Source: Spirochaeta sp. UBA5339 (GTDB lineage Bacteria > Spirochaetota > Spirochaetia > DSM-2461). From it: a stretch of 64,000 bases of DNA. Location: positions 1 to 64,000 of the forward strand of contig DHQL01000009.1 in the NCBI GenBank assembly GCA_002408085.1, read 5' to 3'. Below, one piece after another: positions 1 through 7,526 of the stretch. The notes under the pieces are model-generated. The model was given only the letters and a program-made list of their open reading frames with translations, made no database searches and had not been told where the DNA came from. Numbering within the stretch: the stretch's first letter is position 1; each line of letters opens with the position of its first letter. A program made the position numbers and the translations under genes.

Positions 1-1490
1 GTCAAAATGCTCCGGTTTCCAAGCTTGGGCTGCCTGTACTCATCAAGCTGCCGGCTCTGCTGCAGGGGGCCTTCACCTGTTTTAAGGCGGCACCGGGGGC
101 TGTCGTAACGGAAGGGGTGTATCTCCTTTCCCGTCAGAAGGGGACTGCCCGGGGCATCGGGGTCGGTGGTCACAAAGCGGCCGTTATCCCCTGTAACCAC
201 TCCCAGAAGCCACTGGCTCTGTTTTGGAATTTTCAATCCTCTTTTCTTTCTTATCTTTTCGATCAGCCTGGCCTCGCTGTTGGAGCAGAGGATATTGAAT
301 ATGAATGCGGGATTCTTTTTGTACCGGGAGAGGGGCTGCGGCTCACCCGGAGGGAGGCTGCACTTTCTTTGACGGCCGCCCTTGATAATCTCACAGCTGA
401 ACACCCTGCTGTAGACGCCCTGAAAGAGCCTCTCCCTGTGTTCCATTCTGACGGGGGGGGCCTTCTTCAGGAGATACTCCCTCAAGTCCTTATGAGTCTG
501 CACATAGCAGAGGGACTCGGGCAGAAGAAAGGCTGCCCTCCCCTTTTCGGGCAGCTCCTCAATACACCTTCTGATAAAGAGAGAGGCCGTTTCTCCTGAG
601 CTGATCTCAGGGTAGCGTTTTCTCATCTTTTTTTTGTCCGAAGAGGCCATATGGGCCCCCCAGGGAGGATTGGTGGCTACAAGAATACCGGGCTTCAGAG
701 TCCAGGGCTCCGGACCCAGACTGTTTCCCTCCCAGACGACCGAGAGATCTTCCATGCAGGGAAATCGGACAAAGAGGTTGACCCGGCTCAGAAAAACCGC
801 CATGGGGTCCAGATCCATTCCGCAAATTCCTTCGGCAGAGCCCCTCAATTCGGCAAAGCGGCAGAGAAAAAGTCCCGAACCGCAGCAGGGGTCAAAGAGT
901 CCGGCGGCTTTTTTTCTGTGCTCCCGTATCATTGAGTCAATCACTGCAGGCGGGGTAAACCAGGCTCCCTGTCGGGAGCGCTGTCCCTCTCTCCGGAGGC
1001 CCTGATAGATCAGCCCAGGCAGATCTTCTTCCGCATTCAGTCCCGGGGGGAAGAGTCCGGCCGGCAGTGCAGTATCCGGAAACTTGCTGTTTTGATCCTC
1101 TTCAGGCAGTCGGCCCAGGCGAAGTTGAAGTTCCTGTATCAGTACGGCCGGGCACTCCAGCCCGGTAATTAAACCGGCAAGAGTCGTCTCAGAAGCCTGC
1201 AGGGCGGGGAAGACAGCCAGCCTTTTGAAGGCAAGGAAGTGCAGGACAAAGTAGAGTAACTTTGCTTCTATGGTCAGGGGGAGGGTATCCAGTTTATCGA
1301 GAATTCCGGAGACGGCGTTTCTGTTGTCCGCACGGCCCAGAAGTTCCCGGGGGAGCATTCTGCGGGAGGAGTTGAGTTTATTGGCACGGCTGGTCAGGAT
1401 CTCATCCTGCCTGGATTCCTGCCGTTTCTGCCAGTTCTTCAGAGTATGGACGCTGATGTTCAGTTTTTCAGCTTCTTCCCGGAGTGTCAT
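1..1490 (-). CDS. N6-adenine DNA methyltransferase (Eco57I/TaqI-like), 3' end beyond window
   Basis: The reading frame is open from an ATG at 1490 to the left edge, so only the N-terminal ~496 residues are visible. The first 25 residues resemble a helix-turn-helix (EEAEKLNISVHTLKNW). About 205 residues in comes methyltransferase motif I, DPCCGSG (SAM binding), and further on the N6-adenine catalytic motif NPPWG (codons near 645-660). Downstream, a VTGDNGRF segment followed by TGKEIHPFRY resembles the target-recognition part of TaqI/Eco57I-type enzymes. It is expected to methylate adenine in DNA, as an orphan enzyme or as part of a type II/IIG system. No partner nuclease is visible, but the missing C-terminus could hold one. 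A purine-rich AAGGAAG abuts the start codon. Confidence 0.85.
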   Translation of the reverse strand, partial: MTLREEAEKLNISVHTLKNWQKRQESRQDEILTSRANKLNSSRRMLPRELLGRADNRNAVSGILDKLDTLPLTIEAKLLYFVLHFLAFKRLAVFPALQASETTLAGLITGLECPAVLIQELQLRLGRLPEEDQNSKFPDTALPAGLFPPGLNAEEDLPGLIYQGLRREGQRSRQGAWFTPPAVIDSMIREHRKKAAGLFDPCCGSGLFLCRFAELRGSAEGICGMDLDPMAVFLSRVNLFVRFPCMEDLSVVWEGNSLGPEPWTLKPGILVATNPPWGAHMASSDKKKMRKRYPEISSGETASLFIRRCIEELPEKGRAAFLLPESLCYVQTHKDLREYLLKKAPPVRMEHRERLFQGVYSRVFSCEIIKGGRQRKCSLPPGEPQPLSRYKKNPAFIFNILCSNSEARLIEKIRKKRGLKIPKQSQWLLGVVTGDNGRFVTTDPDAPGSPLLTGKEIHPFRYDSPRCRLKTGEGPLQQSRQLDEYRQPKLGNRSIL

Positions 1491-1656
1491 CTTCCTTCTG
1501 CAGTAGAATCCTTATCTTATTCACTTCTGTCTGCCTATCATGCTAAAATGAAGAAAATCGGGCTGGGCAGCAGAGGTCTTTTAGTATAACCTGACAGGCT
1601 GCTTCTCTGCATCTGTATACAGCAAAAACTTTAAAATGCCTTTTCGGAGATATTCA

Positions 1657-2868
1657 TTGTCAGAAATCAGTTATTACGAAATAAAATCAATTCTTCCCGC
1701 CGAAGGGAAGGGTGTGAGCCTTCAGGCTTCGGTTCACGGGAATCCCCCGGAAGAGGGACGTTTTCATCTTTTCCCCGGAGCTGAGACACTCCGTCTGAAA
1801 TCCTCCGGAACCGACGGCGCTTCCAGGGTCCTGGGTGTAAAGGGAATCTCCCGCTCCGCCCTCAGGGACGGAGAACTCCTTGTCAGTGAAGAACAGCCTG
1901 CATCAGAGGGACGGAAAGCCCTGATCCTCTGGATCAAAAAGCCACGGAGTACAGGTTCCATGACCCTTTGTCTGAGAGACACCCCCGGAATAAAAAGCCC
2001 CGCCCGTGTCAGCGCCGGGGAGGGAAGCGGTGCAGTTATTCTGAGCTCCCGTCTTCCCTTTCTCCAGATTCCCGGTCAGATCTACACCGTGTCCAACGGA
2101 ACCCAGGAGGGGGAATTCCTCCTTCTTATGGCGGAACCCTGGAGCAGTGAAGAGCAGAAGAAGATGAAGGCCCGACTGGCCAAAAACAAGAATTTCCCCG
2201 GAGAAGAGGCAGTCTACTCCATGAACCTCAGGGTCAGAGGGGCCGCGGCTCTTCCTCCCGCCCTTATGGACGCCGAGTTCGACGGCGCCGTAAAGCTTGG
2301 AAACTGGGCCGTTATGGACCGGATCTACGACAGGGCTCTCTCTCTTATCGAGAAACGATCCCGCTCGGAAGAGGGGCTTTTTATTGACGATCTACCCTCC
2401 CTGGTTCACCTTCCCTCCGGCCTCTGCCGGAGGATTGCCGAATCTTTGGTGGAAGAGGGAAAGGTCCTCAGAAGAAAAGGGTATCTTATAAACAGCTGTG
2501 AGGATCATCGGGACTTTCTCTCTCCCATGAGCCGAATGTGGCTTGAGGGACTGGAGGCCGCCGGTGAGGAGGGACTTCCCGTCAAGGAGAGCTTTCCTCT
2601 GGGCGACCGTCTTCAGGCCATGGAGCGCCGGGGACTGCTGAGAGCCTTTGAATCCTTTATTATCGACGAAGCCTCCTACAGAAGGCAGAGCCGCAGGATA
2701 CTGGAGGCACTGCCGAAGGACCGGGACTTTGAGATGACCGACATCAAGGGCTTTGACAATCTGAGCCGGAGCAGGCTTCTCGCCTTTCTCCAGGCCATGG
2801 AGAATGACGGCGAGATTCTGAAGTCTGAGGGACATCTGCGCCGGGTGGCTCCCGGAGGCGGCCTTTGA
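1657..2868 (+). CDS. SelB-like protein lacking the GTPase domain
   Basis: The chosen start is TTG 1657, preceded by GGAG at 1646-1649; an ATG at 1636 is in frame but has no Shine-Dalgarno. The ~403-residue product has an N-terminal half arranged like EF-Tu/SelB beta-barrel domains II and III: a LFPG stretch near residue 40, a RDGELLVSEEQ segment near 80, then PARV and a SSRLPFLQIPGQIY segment. The C-terminal half is a series of winged-helix units like the SelB mRNA-binding region. No Walker A, DxxG or NKxD GTPase motif is present. The length matches a full SelB (~600 aa) minus its G domain. It overlaps the next lipoprotein gene by 4 bases. Either a specialised paralogue or a relic; a generic winged-helix protein is not excluded. 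Confidence 0.55.
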   Translation: MSEISYYEIKSILPAEGKGVSLQASVHGNPPEEGRFHLFPGAETLRLKSSGTDGASRVLGVKGISRSALRDGELLVSEEQPASEGRKALILWIKKPRSTGSMTLCLRDTPGIKSPARVSAGEGSGAVILSSRLPFLQIPGQIYTVSNGTQEGEFLLLMAEPWSSEEQKKMKARLAKNKNFPGEEAVYSMNLRVRGAAALPPALMDAEFDGAVKLGNWAVMDRIYDRALSLIEKRSRSEEGLFIDDLPSLVHLPSGLCRRIAESLVEEGKVLRRKGYLINSCEDHRDFLSPMSRMWLEGLEAAGEEGLPVKESFPLGDRLQAMERRGLLRAFESFIIDEASYRRQSRRILEALPKDRDFEMTDIKGFDNLSRSRLLAFLQAMENDGEILKSEGHLRRVAPGGGL

Positions 2869-3533
2869 AGCTCTCTCTGCCCGTTCTGACAACTCTGATT
2901 CTTCTTGCATCCTGCTCGGGCAGTCCCCCCGCCGTTATCAATACGGACTATATCTTCGTCTACTCCAATGACCTTGTCAGGGGTGCGGTCTATGAGGAAC
3001 TGAACTTCTTTGCCCAGGTTGAGGATGAGGACGGACTGGAGGATATCAGCGAGATCTCCATTCACAGGGATGATCTGGGCTGGTCCTGGAATCTGGGGCC
3101 AGACGAGTGGGTGAGCTTCTCAAAGGACGGTGAGGACTGGATTGGTTCCACCGGGCTGACTACCGGCGGCAGAGTCCCCGGAGGGGATTACAGGCTGATG
3201 GTTACAGACCGCAGCGGAAAGAGGGAGGACCATGAGTTCCGCCTGAAAAATCCCGGAGTTCCCCTTAAGGATCTCCGTTTTCCCTCTCTCACCTATCGAG
3301 GAGGGTCTCTGAGAGTCCGTACAGTGGGTGGTGCCGGGGCAGCGGCTCTATGGTTCTATAACGATAAGGGAAGCTTTATCACTGAAAAGTACAGCCCTCA
3401 GGGCGGCTTCAAAATCAGTGAGTTTCTGAATCCTGAAGAGGTGAAGAGCGCCGCATGGGTCTATCTCTATGTTCAGGATGAAGCGGGGGGATACGGCCTG
3501 AGGTCAGGCCCCTGGATGCTTCAGGAGGAGTAG
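2865..3533 (+). CDS. putative lipoprotein of unknown function
   Basis: It starts with TTG overlapping the previous gene's stop (TTGA), which implies translational coupling. A short hydrophobic leader ends in the lipobox LLASC (Cys at residue 17), so the mature protein should be lipid-anchored. The remaining ~205 residues are soluble, rich in Asp, Gly and aromatic residues, and look like one or two beta-sandwich modules (one around residues 30-110, a second from about 125). No catalytic motif was recognised and I assign no function. Its co-transcription with a SelB-like gene gives no obvious functional clue. Confidence 0.75.
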   Translation: MKLSLPVLTTLILLASCSGSPPAVINTDYIFVYSNDLVRGAVYEELNFFAQVEDEDGLEDISEISIHRDDLGWSWNLGPDEWVSFSKDGEDWIGSTGLTTGGRVPGGDYRLMVTDRSGKREDHEFRLKNPGVPLKDLRFPSLTYRGGSLRVRTVGGAGAAALWFYNDKGSFITEKYSPQGGFKISEFLNPEEVKSAAWVYLYVQDEAGGYGLRSGPWMLQEE

Positions 3534-3572
3534 TCTTCCTGCCTGCAGCGGTCCTTTTCTGTCGGCAGGGAA

Positions 3573-4487
3573 TCAGTCTCCTTTGCCGAATTTCTCCTTG
3601 AACCATCTTACCGGGTTCTTGAAGAGGCTGTACCCGTACTCCTGGGTGTACTTGGCGGCAGCCGCCTCCAGAGGGTACTCCTGTCCGTACTTCTCCTTCA
3701 GATAGTGCCACTGTTTCACAATCCAGATATAGAGGTCGCTCTCGGTTCTTCCGGGAAAACGGGAAACCAGTTTGGCATTTCTGATGGTCTCGATAATGGG
3801 GACATAGAGGTTGTCGTACCAGGACCTGGCGGCAATGGGCAGGGGGATCTCCTCCTCATGGTCCATATTGATAAAGTACTTGTGTCCAAGAATATGCTGC
3901 AGCATCTCCTCATACCGTCCGGGTGCGGTGAAGAAGATATTTCCCTCTTCAATAATGCCGTCCAGATCGGCCTGATCGATCATCTGCTGCCTTTCATAGG
4001 ATATAACCGCCTTTTTCAGTTCCAGCATATCCATTCCGGCTTTGACCTCAACTTCGGTGGTGAGTTCCGATACTTCCGCATCAATTGAGTAGACTCCCTG
4101 GGCCTTGGCCACCGAGACCCTGTGGTTTCCATCACGGACAAAGTACATGTCGCCGATCTTGTAGAGCTTGATGGGTGGAAGAATCACGTCGGACATATGG
4201 GCCTTGTCGATACTCTCCCAGCGCTTCCGAAGGTGCTCCTTCTTGGGAAGAAAGGCCTTGTTGAAGTCGGTGTAGCGGCCTTCACTGCCGGCAATATCAT
4301 CGATTTTAACGGTCTGCATGCCCTTGTAGCTCTCTGTTTTCGTGTTGATCAGAGACTTGACGTCGTAAAATGAGAGAAGCTCTCTCCGCTCGGGCCTCAG
4401 TATATTCATAATGGTATTGAAGAGGGCTTTGTTTCTCGCCTTGTTAAAATCCGCCGACGCCTGGGTATTGGCACTGTTCTTATCCAT
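3573..4487 (-). CDS. ParB/DUF4032-like protein
   Basis: A soluble 304-residue protein. The motif VRDGNHRVSVAKAQG (about residues 118-132) is the ParB/Sulfiredoxin-type nucleotide-binding signature as found in DUF4032-like proteins. The rest is helical and charged, with no helix-turn-helix that I can name with confidence. It is the last gene of a three-gene minus-strand operon and overlaps the upstream phosphoesterase by 8 bases, so the two are translationally coupled. ParB-fold proteins bind or hydrolyse nucleoside triphosphates, and some act on DNA. A regulatory or nucleic-acid-linked role is likely but unproven. Confidence 0.65.
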   Translation of the reverse strand: MDKNSANTQASADFNKARNKALFNTIMNILRPERRELLSFYDVKSLINTKTESYKGMQTVKIDDIAGSEGRYTDFNKAFLPKKEHLRKRWESIDKAHMSDVILPPIKLYKIGDMYFVRDGNHRVSVAKAQGVYSIDAEVSELTTEVEVKAGMDMLELKKAVISYERQQMIDQADLDGIIEEGNIFFTAPGRYEEMLQHILGHKYFINMDHEEEIPLPIAARSWYDNLYVPIIETIRNAKLVSRFPGRTESDLYIWIVKQWHYLKEKYGQEYPLEAAAAKYTQEYGYSLFKNPVRWFKEKFGKGD

Positions 4488-5172
4488 CTGATTCCTCTAT
4501 CTCCAAAACATAATGATCGTAGGTGTTTATCACGGTCGTATTCCTGTACTGCGTCACACGCTTGTCATTTAAAGAGTATAGGTGAATATGTCCGTGAAGG
4601 AGGTATTTGGGCTGAAATTTATCCATAAACCAGATAAAACTCTTAAATCCCTTGTGACAGGGGTCCTCCCTGTCATGGATTTTCCGGGGAGAGGCATGGG
4701 TGAGCAGGATGTCCAGATAGCGTCCGTGGCGCCACTTGTTCCACAGAAGACGGGGAATCTTCCGGAATATCTTCATATACATCTGAAACTCGGTGTACTG
4801 GCTCTCATCCTTGTTATAACGGCGGCTCCCGCCGAGACCCATTATAATGAGGTTTTTCTTTTTCAGTCTGATAACCTTATCCCCGATATAGGTCGCCCCG
4901 AAACTGGTCTTATATATATTTTCCATTGTCAGGTCGGGATTGGACTCTGTTGTGTAGCTGTTATCCATCTTCCGGAAGGACTTGAAGTGGGTCAGGTTGT
5001 GGTTTCCGAAGACAAAGTAGAGGGGTCTGTTCAGGCTGCTGACTATAAATCCGTAGTAGTCCAGATTCAGGTCTCCTGCACCAAGGACAATATCCACATC
5101 GCCGAAGCGTTTTTTTATGTTGGGGGAGTACACAAGGGGGTCCTTGTGATCGGCTACTATGAGTATTTTCAT
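4480..5172 (-). CDS. calcineurin-like metallophosphoesterase
   Basis: 230 residues carrying most metallophosphoesterase blocks in order: ADHKD near residue 8 (in place of the usual DxH), GAGDLN near 32, FGNHN near 55, LLTHASP near 159 and HGHIH near 194. These bind a dinuclear metal centre that hydrolyses phosphomono- or diesters. The substrate cannot be deduced. The altered first motif may be a subfamily trait. Its ATG overlaps the stop of the upstream TPR gene (ATGA), and its 3' end overlaps the ParB-like gene, so all three proteins are probably made together. There is no signal peptide, so it should be cytoplasmic. Confidence 0.85.
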   Translation of the reverse strand: MKILIVADHKDPLVYSPNIKKRFGDVDIVLGAGDLNLDYYGFIVSSLNRPLYFVFGNHNLTHFKSFRKMDNSYTTESNPDLTMENIYKTSFGATYIGDKVIRLKKKNLIIMGLGGSRRYNKDESQYTEFQMYMKIFRKIPRLLWNKWRHGRYLDILLTHASPRKIHDREDPCHKGFKSFIWFMDKFQPKYLLHGHIHLYSLNDKRVTQYRNTTVINTYDHYVLEIEESDG

Positions 5173-6545
5173 TTCCGCTTTGTTGCCTTGTCCACACGGT
5201 CCAGAAGTTCCTGGAGCTTGTTTTTGTCAATCAGTTCAATGGGCCGGGATTCTGTGAACTCCTTGGCCGCCCTGGTAAAGAGGGAGCTGGTAATCATTAT
5301 CCCCCTTGATGCCTTGAGTTTCTGGATTTCCTCATTGAACTCTCTGACCTGAGGCTGATCAATATTGTCTGTGATCCGGTAGAGGTGGATCAGACGGGGC
5401 ATTTTTTTGGTATTCCGCCACTGTCCGGTGGACTTTTCTGTGGCAATGATCTGGCTTCCCAGTTTCGTCATAGACTGATCGGAAACCGAGAGATTCATCA
5501 CATCCATTATCTGCTGACAGAGAACCTGAAAGTCCTGATTGGAGAGAGTAAGGAAATCCTTCATCCGGTCATTTTCACGGAGGTCCTGGAACTGGCTGAG
5601 CTTCTCAGCCACATCCTTGAAGGACTGTTTTCTGGCGTAGATCTTCTCCCACTGTTCGATGGCCTGGTCGATATTTCTCTTCTTCTCGTGGCACATGGCC
5701 AGGTAGTACCGGGCAAAGAGGGTGTTGTCATCAGGCTTTTCAACTGTAAGTTTAACAGCCCGTTCCAGTTCGGTGGCTGCCTTGTCGTAGTTGTTTACGG
5801 CAATATAGCAGATTCCACGTTCAATCAGGGCCTTGATCTTGAACTCACTGTCCTTCTGGGCCTGCTCAAAGGACTGGATGGCGGAGGTGTAATTCTGGGT
5901 CTCTTTGTACATCCGTCCCAGGAAGAAGTGGGCTTTGTAGTTGTCTGGCCTCAACTTCAGAGCCTTGGCCAGGATAATCTTGGCATCGTTATAGCGCTTT
6001 CCACGGTAGAGAAGAGAGCCAAGGCTGAAGTGGGCATCCGAGTTGCGGGGGTCCATATCGATGGTTTTTTTGTAGTACTGGGCGGCCTGTGTATTCTTGT
6101 TTCTCTTCTCAAAGAGCTGACCCGCCGCATAGTAGTAGTCGGGGTTGTAGGGTTCCATCTTGATCAGCAGAAGATACTCTTTCAGTGCCTCTTCGGGGAA
6201 GTTGAACTGGTCATAGAGCCGGGCGATATTGGGGCGGAAGTCGCTCTCCTTGCAATAACCTCTGAAGTCATTTATATTGCCGACTGTTTTAAACTCCATC
6301 AGGGCCAGTTCCGCCTTGCCGTCCTGTTCCAGGGCCTTTCCCAGAAGGTAGTGAGCCTCGGGATTGCGGGGTTCCTTTGTAAGGATCTGTTTGGCCATAC
6401 GGATGGCCTGGGGATTCTTATTCTGTTTAACAAGGTCAGCCAGTGTGGCGACCTTCTTGGGAGCCAGAATGGATTTCATGAGAAAAAAAGTAAAAACAGC
6501 AACACCGGTGCCGAAAATTATAATTAGAATAATGATGATATTCAT
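5169..6545 (-). CDS. membrane-anchored TPR protein with Mrr/restriction-endonuclease-like C-terminal domain
   Basis: The start is ATG 6545, which has the Shine-Dalgarno CGGAGA six bases upstream; the frame is open further upstream but without a ribosome site. The 458-residue product begins with one transmembrane helix (MNIIIILIIIFGTGVAVFTF), followed by about eight TPR units (residues ~55-320) for protein interaction. The last ~125 residues (from DFLTLSNQDFQVLCQQI) resemble an Mrr-type endonuclease fold, ending in RGIMITSSLFTRAAKEF and RPIELIDKNKLQELL. The canonical catalytic D-ExK triplet is not obvious, so the domain may bind rather than cut nucleic acid. First gene of a coupled operon with a phosphoesterase and a ParB-like protein. 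Confidence 0.75.
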   Translation of the reverse strand: MNIIIILIIIFGTGVAVFTFFLMKSILAPKKVATLADLVKQNKNPQAIRMAKQILTKEPRNPEAHYLLGKALEQDGKAELALMEFKTVGNINDFRGYCKESDFRPNIARLYDQFNFPEEALKEYLLLIKMEPYNPDYYYAAGQLFEKRNKNTQAAQYYKKTIDMDPRNSDAHFSLGSLLYRGKRYNDAKIILAKALKLRPDNYKAHFFLGRMYKETQNYTSAIQSFEQAQKDSEFKIKALIERGICYIAVNNYDKAATELERAVKLTVEKPDDNTLFARYYLAMCHEKKRNIDQAIEQWEKIYARKQSFKDVAEKLSQFQDLRENDRMKDFLTLSNQDFQVLCQQIMDVMNLSVSDQSMTKLGSQIIATEKSTGQWRNTKKMPRLIHLYRITDNIDQPQVREFNEEIQKLKASRGIMITSSLFTRAAKEFTESRPIELIDKNKLQELLDRVDKATKRK

Positions 6546-6676
6546 GAAGTCTCCGAAAAAAGCCGCCCTTTGCAGATGCCTGACCCGCTCTATGGTAAAG
6601 GATCGGTTTTTTTTGTATGTTAATAATCTAAACAGTTTAAGCAGATCTGTCAAACCGATAGGAGGTGGGTAAAGCT

Positions 6677-7477
6677 ATGGTAAAAAAGGCACTGCTCCTG
6701 CTGGTGTTCTCAATATTTGCTCTCTCTCTGACCGCTGCCGACTCCTATCAGGACGGCCTTCAGGACTATAGAGAGGGGAGGAATGAACAGGCCCTTCTCA
6801 ATCTCAAAAAGGCCCTGGACACTGACCCCTCCAATGACGGCGCCTGTCTCTATCTCGGAGTTCTATATCAGAAGATGGGTAATGTAAATCAGGCAGAGAC
6901 CTACTATGTTCAGGGGCGCGGTTTAAGCGGCCTGCACTTTATGGATCTCACCTTCAACCTTGCCAATCTCTATTTTAATCAGAAACGTTATGATGAAGCG
7001 GGGGAGCTCTATGAACGGCTCCTTCTCTCTCCCGGTGTACACCGGACCTCATCCCTGTTGAATCTGGCCAATATGTCCGTACAGAAGGGTGATTTTGACA
7101 GGGCAGTTGATCTTTATCTTGATTATCTTATAGAAGATCCCGATACTCCCCAGAGACCCCAGATTGAACAGATGGTGGCACTGCTGCAGCAGGGCATTGA
7201 CCGTGCCGAACAGCAGCGGCTGGCCGAGGAAGAGCGGCTCAGGCAGGCTGAAGAGGCCGCAAAACAGGCTGAAGAGGCCGAAAAGGCCCGTCTTGCCGAA
7301 GAGCAGAGACAGCGGGAGATTGAAGAGCAGCAGAGGCTGGAGGAAGAGGCCCGTCAGCGGGAGCTTCTGGACAGTATCTTAAGCAGTCTGGAGTCTTCGG
7401 GACAGGAGACAAAGAACTTTACCGCCGACAGCGAGAAGGTTCAGGAAGTATTTGAAGCATCGGATCTGGACGATTAG
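6677..7477 (+). CDS. secreted TPR/coiled-coil protein
   Basis: The start is ATG 6677, 11 bases after GGAGG at 6661-6665; the in-frame GTG at 6665 overlaps that ribosome site and is unlikely. A signal peptide (MVKKALLLLVFSIFALSLTA) is followed by about four TPR repeats (residues 25-165). Next comes a long Glu/Gln/Arg-rich coiled coil (about 170-230), where AEEAEKARLAEEQRQ-type heptads dominate, and then an acidic tail. It is likely periplasmic and acts as a scaffold. The next gene encodes a second TPR protein with the same coiled-coil style, and a short hairpin (7492-7508) separates them. No enzymatic motif. Confidence 0.8.
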   Translation: MVKKALLLLVFSIFALSLTAADSYQDGLQDYREGRNEQALLNLKKALDTDPSNDGACLYLGVLYQKMGNVNQAETYYVQGRGLSGLHFMDLTFNLANLYFNQKRYDEAGELYERLLLSPGVHRTSSLLNLANMSVQKGDFDRAVDLYLDYLIEDPDTPQRPQIEQMVALLQQGIDRAEQQRLAEEERLRQAEEAAKQAEEAEKARLAEEQRQREIEEQQRLEEEARQRELLDSILSSLESSGQETKNFTADSEKVQEVFEASDLDD

Positions 7478-7526
7478 TCCGGATCACAGTACCGGAAGTG
7501 TGTTCCGGCTGATTTAAGGAGATTTA

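Noticed and set aside
117..599. 160-codon plus-strand ORF at the left edge
   Set aside because: It is the shadow of the minus-strand methyltransferase frame, which carries motif I, NPPWG and a continuous recognisable C-terminal region.
1613..1622. CTGTATACAG palindrome upstream of the SelB-like gene
   Set aside because: Only ten bases, single copy, no nearby regulator; could be chance.
3534..3572. Possible terminator between convergent genes near 3.55 kb
   Set aside because: Only a bulged 6-bp stem with a long loop and no T run.
5385..6527. 380-codon plus-strand ORF opposite the TPR/endonuclease-like gene
   Set aside because: Antisense of a clear TPR protein with ribosome site; the plus-strand translation is a hydrophobic string without structure.
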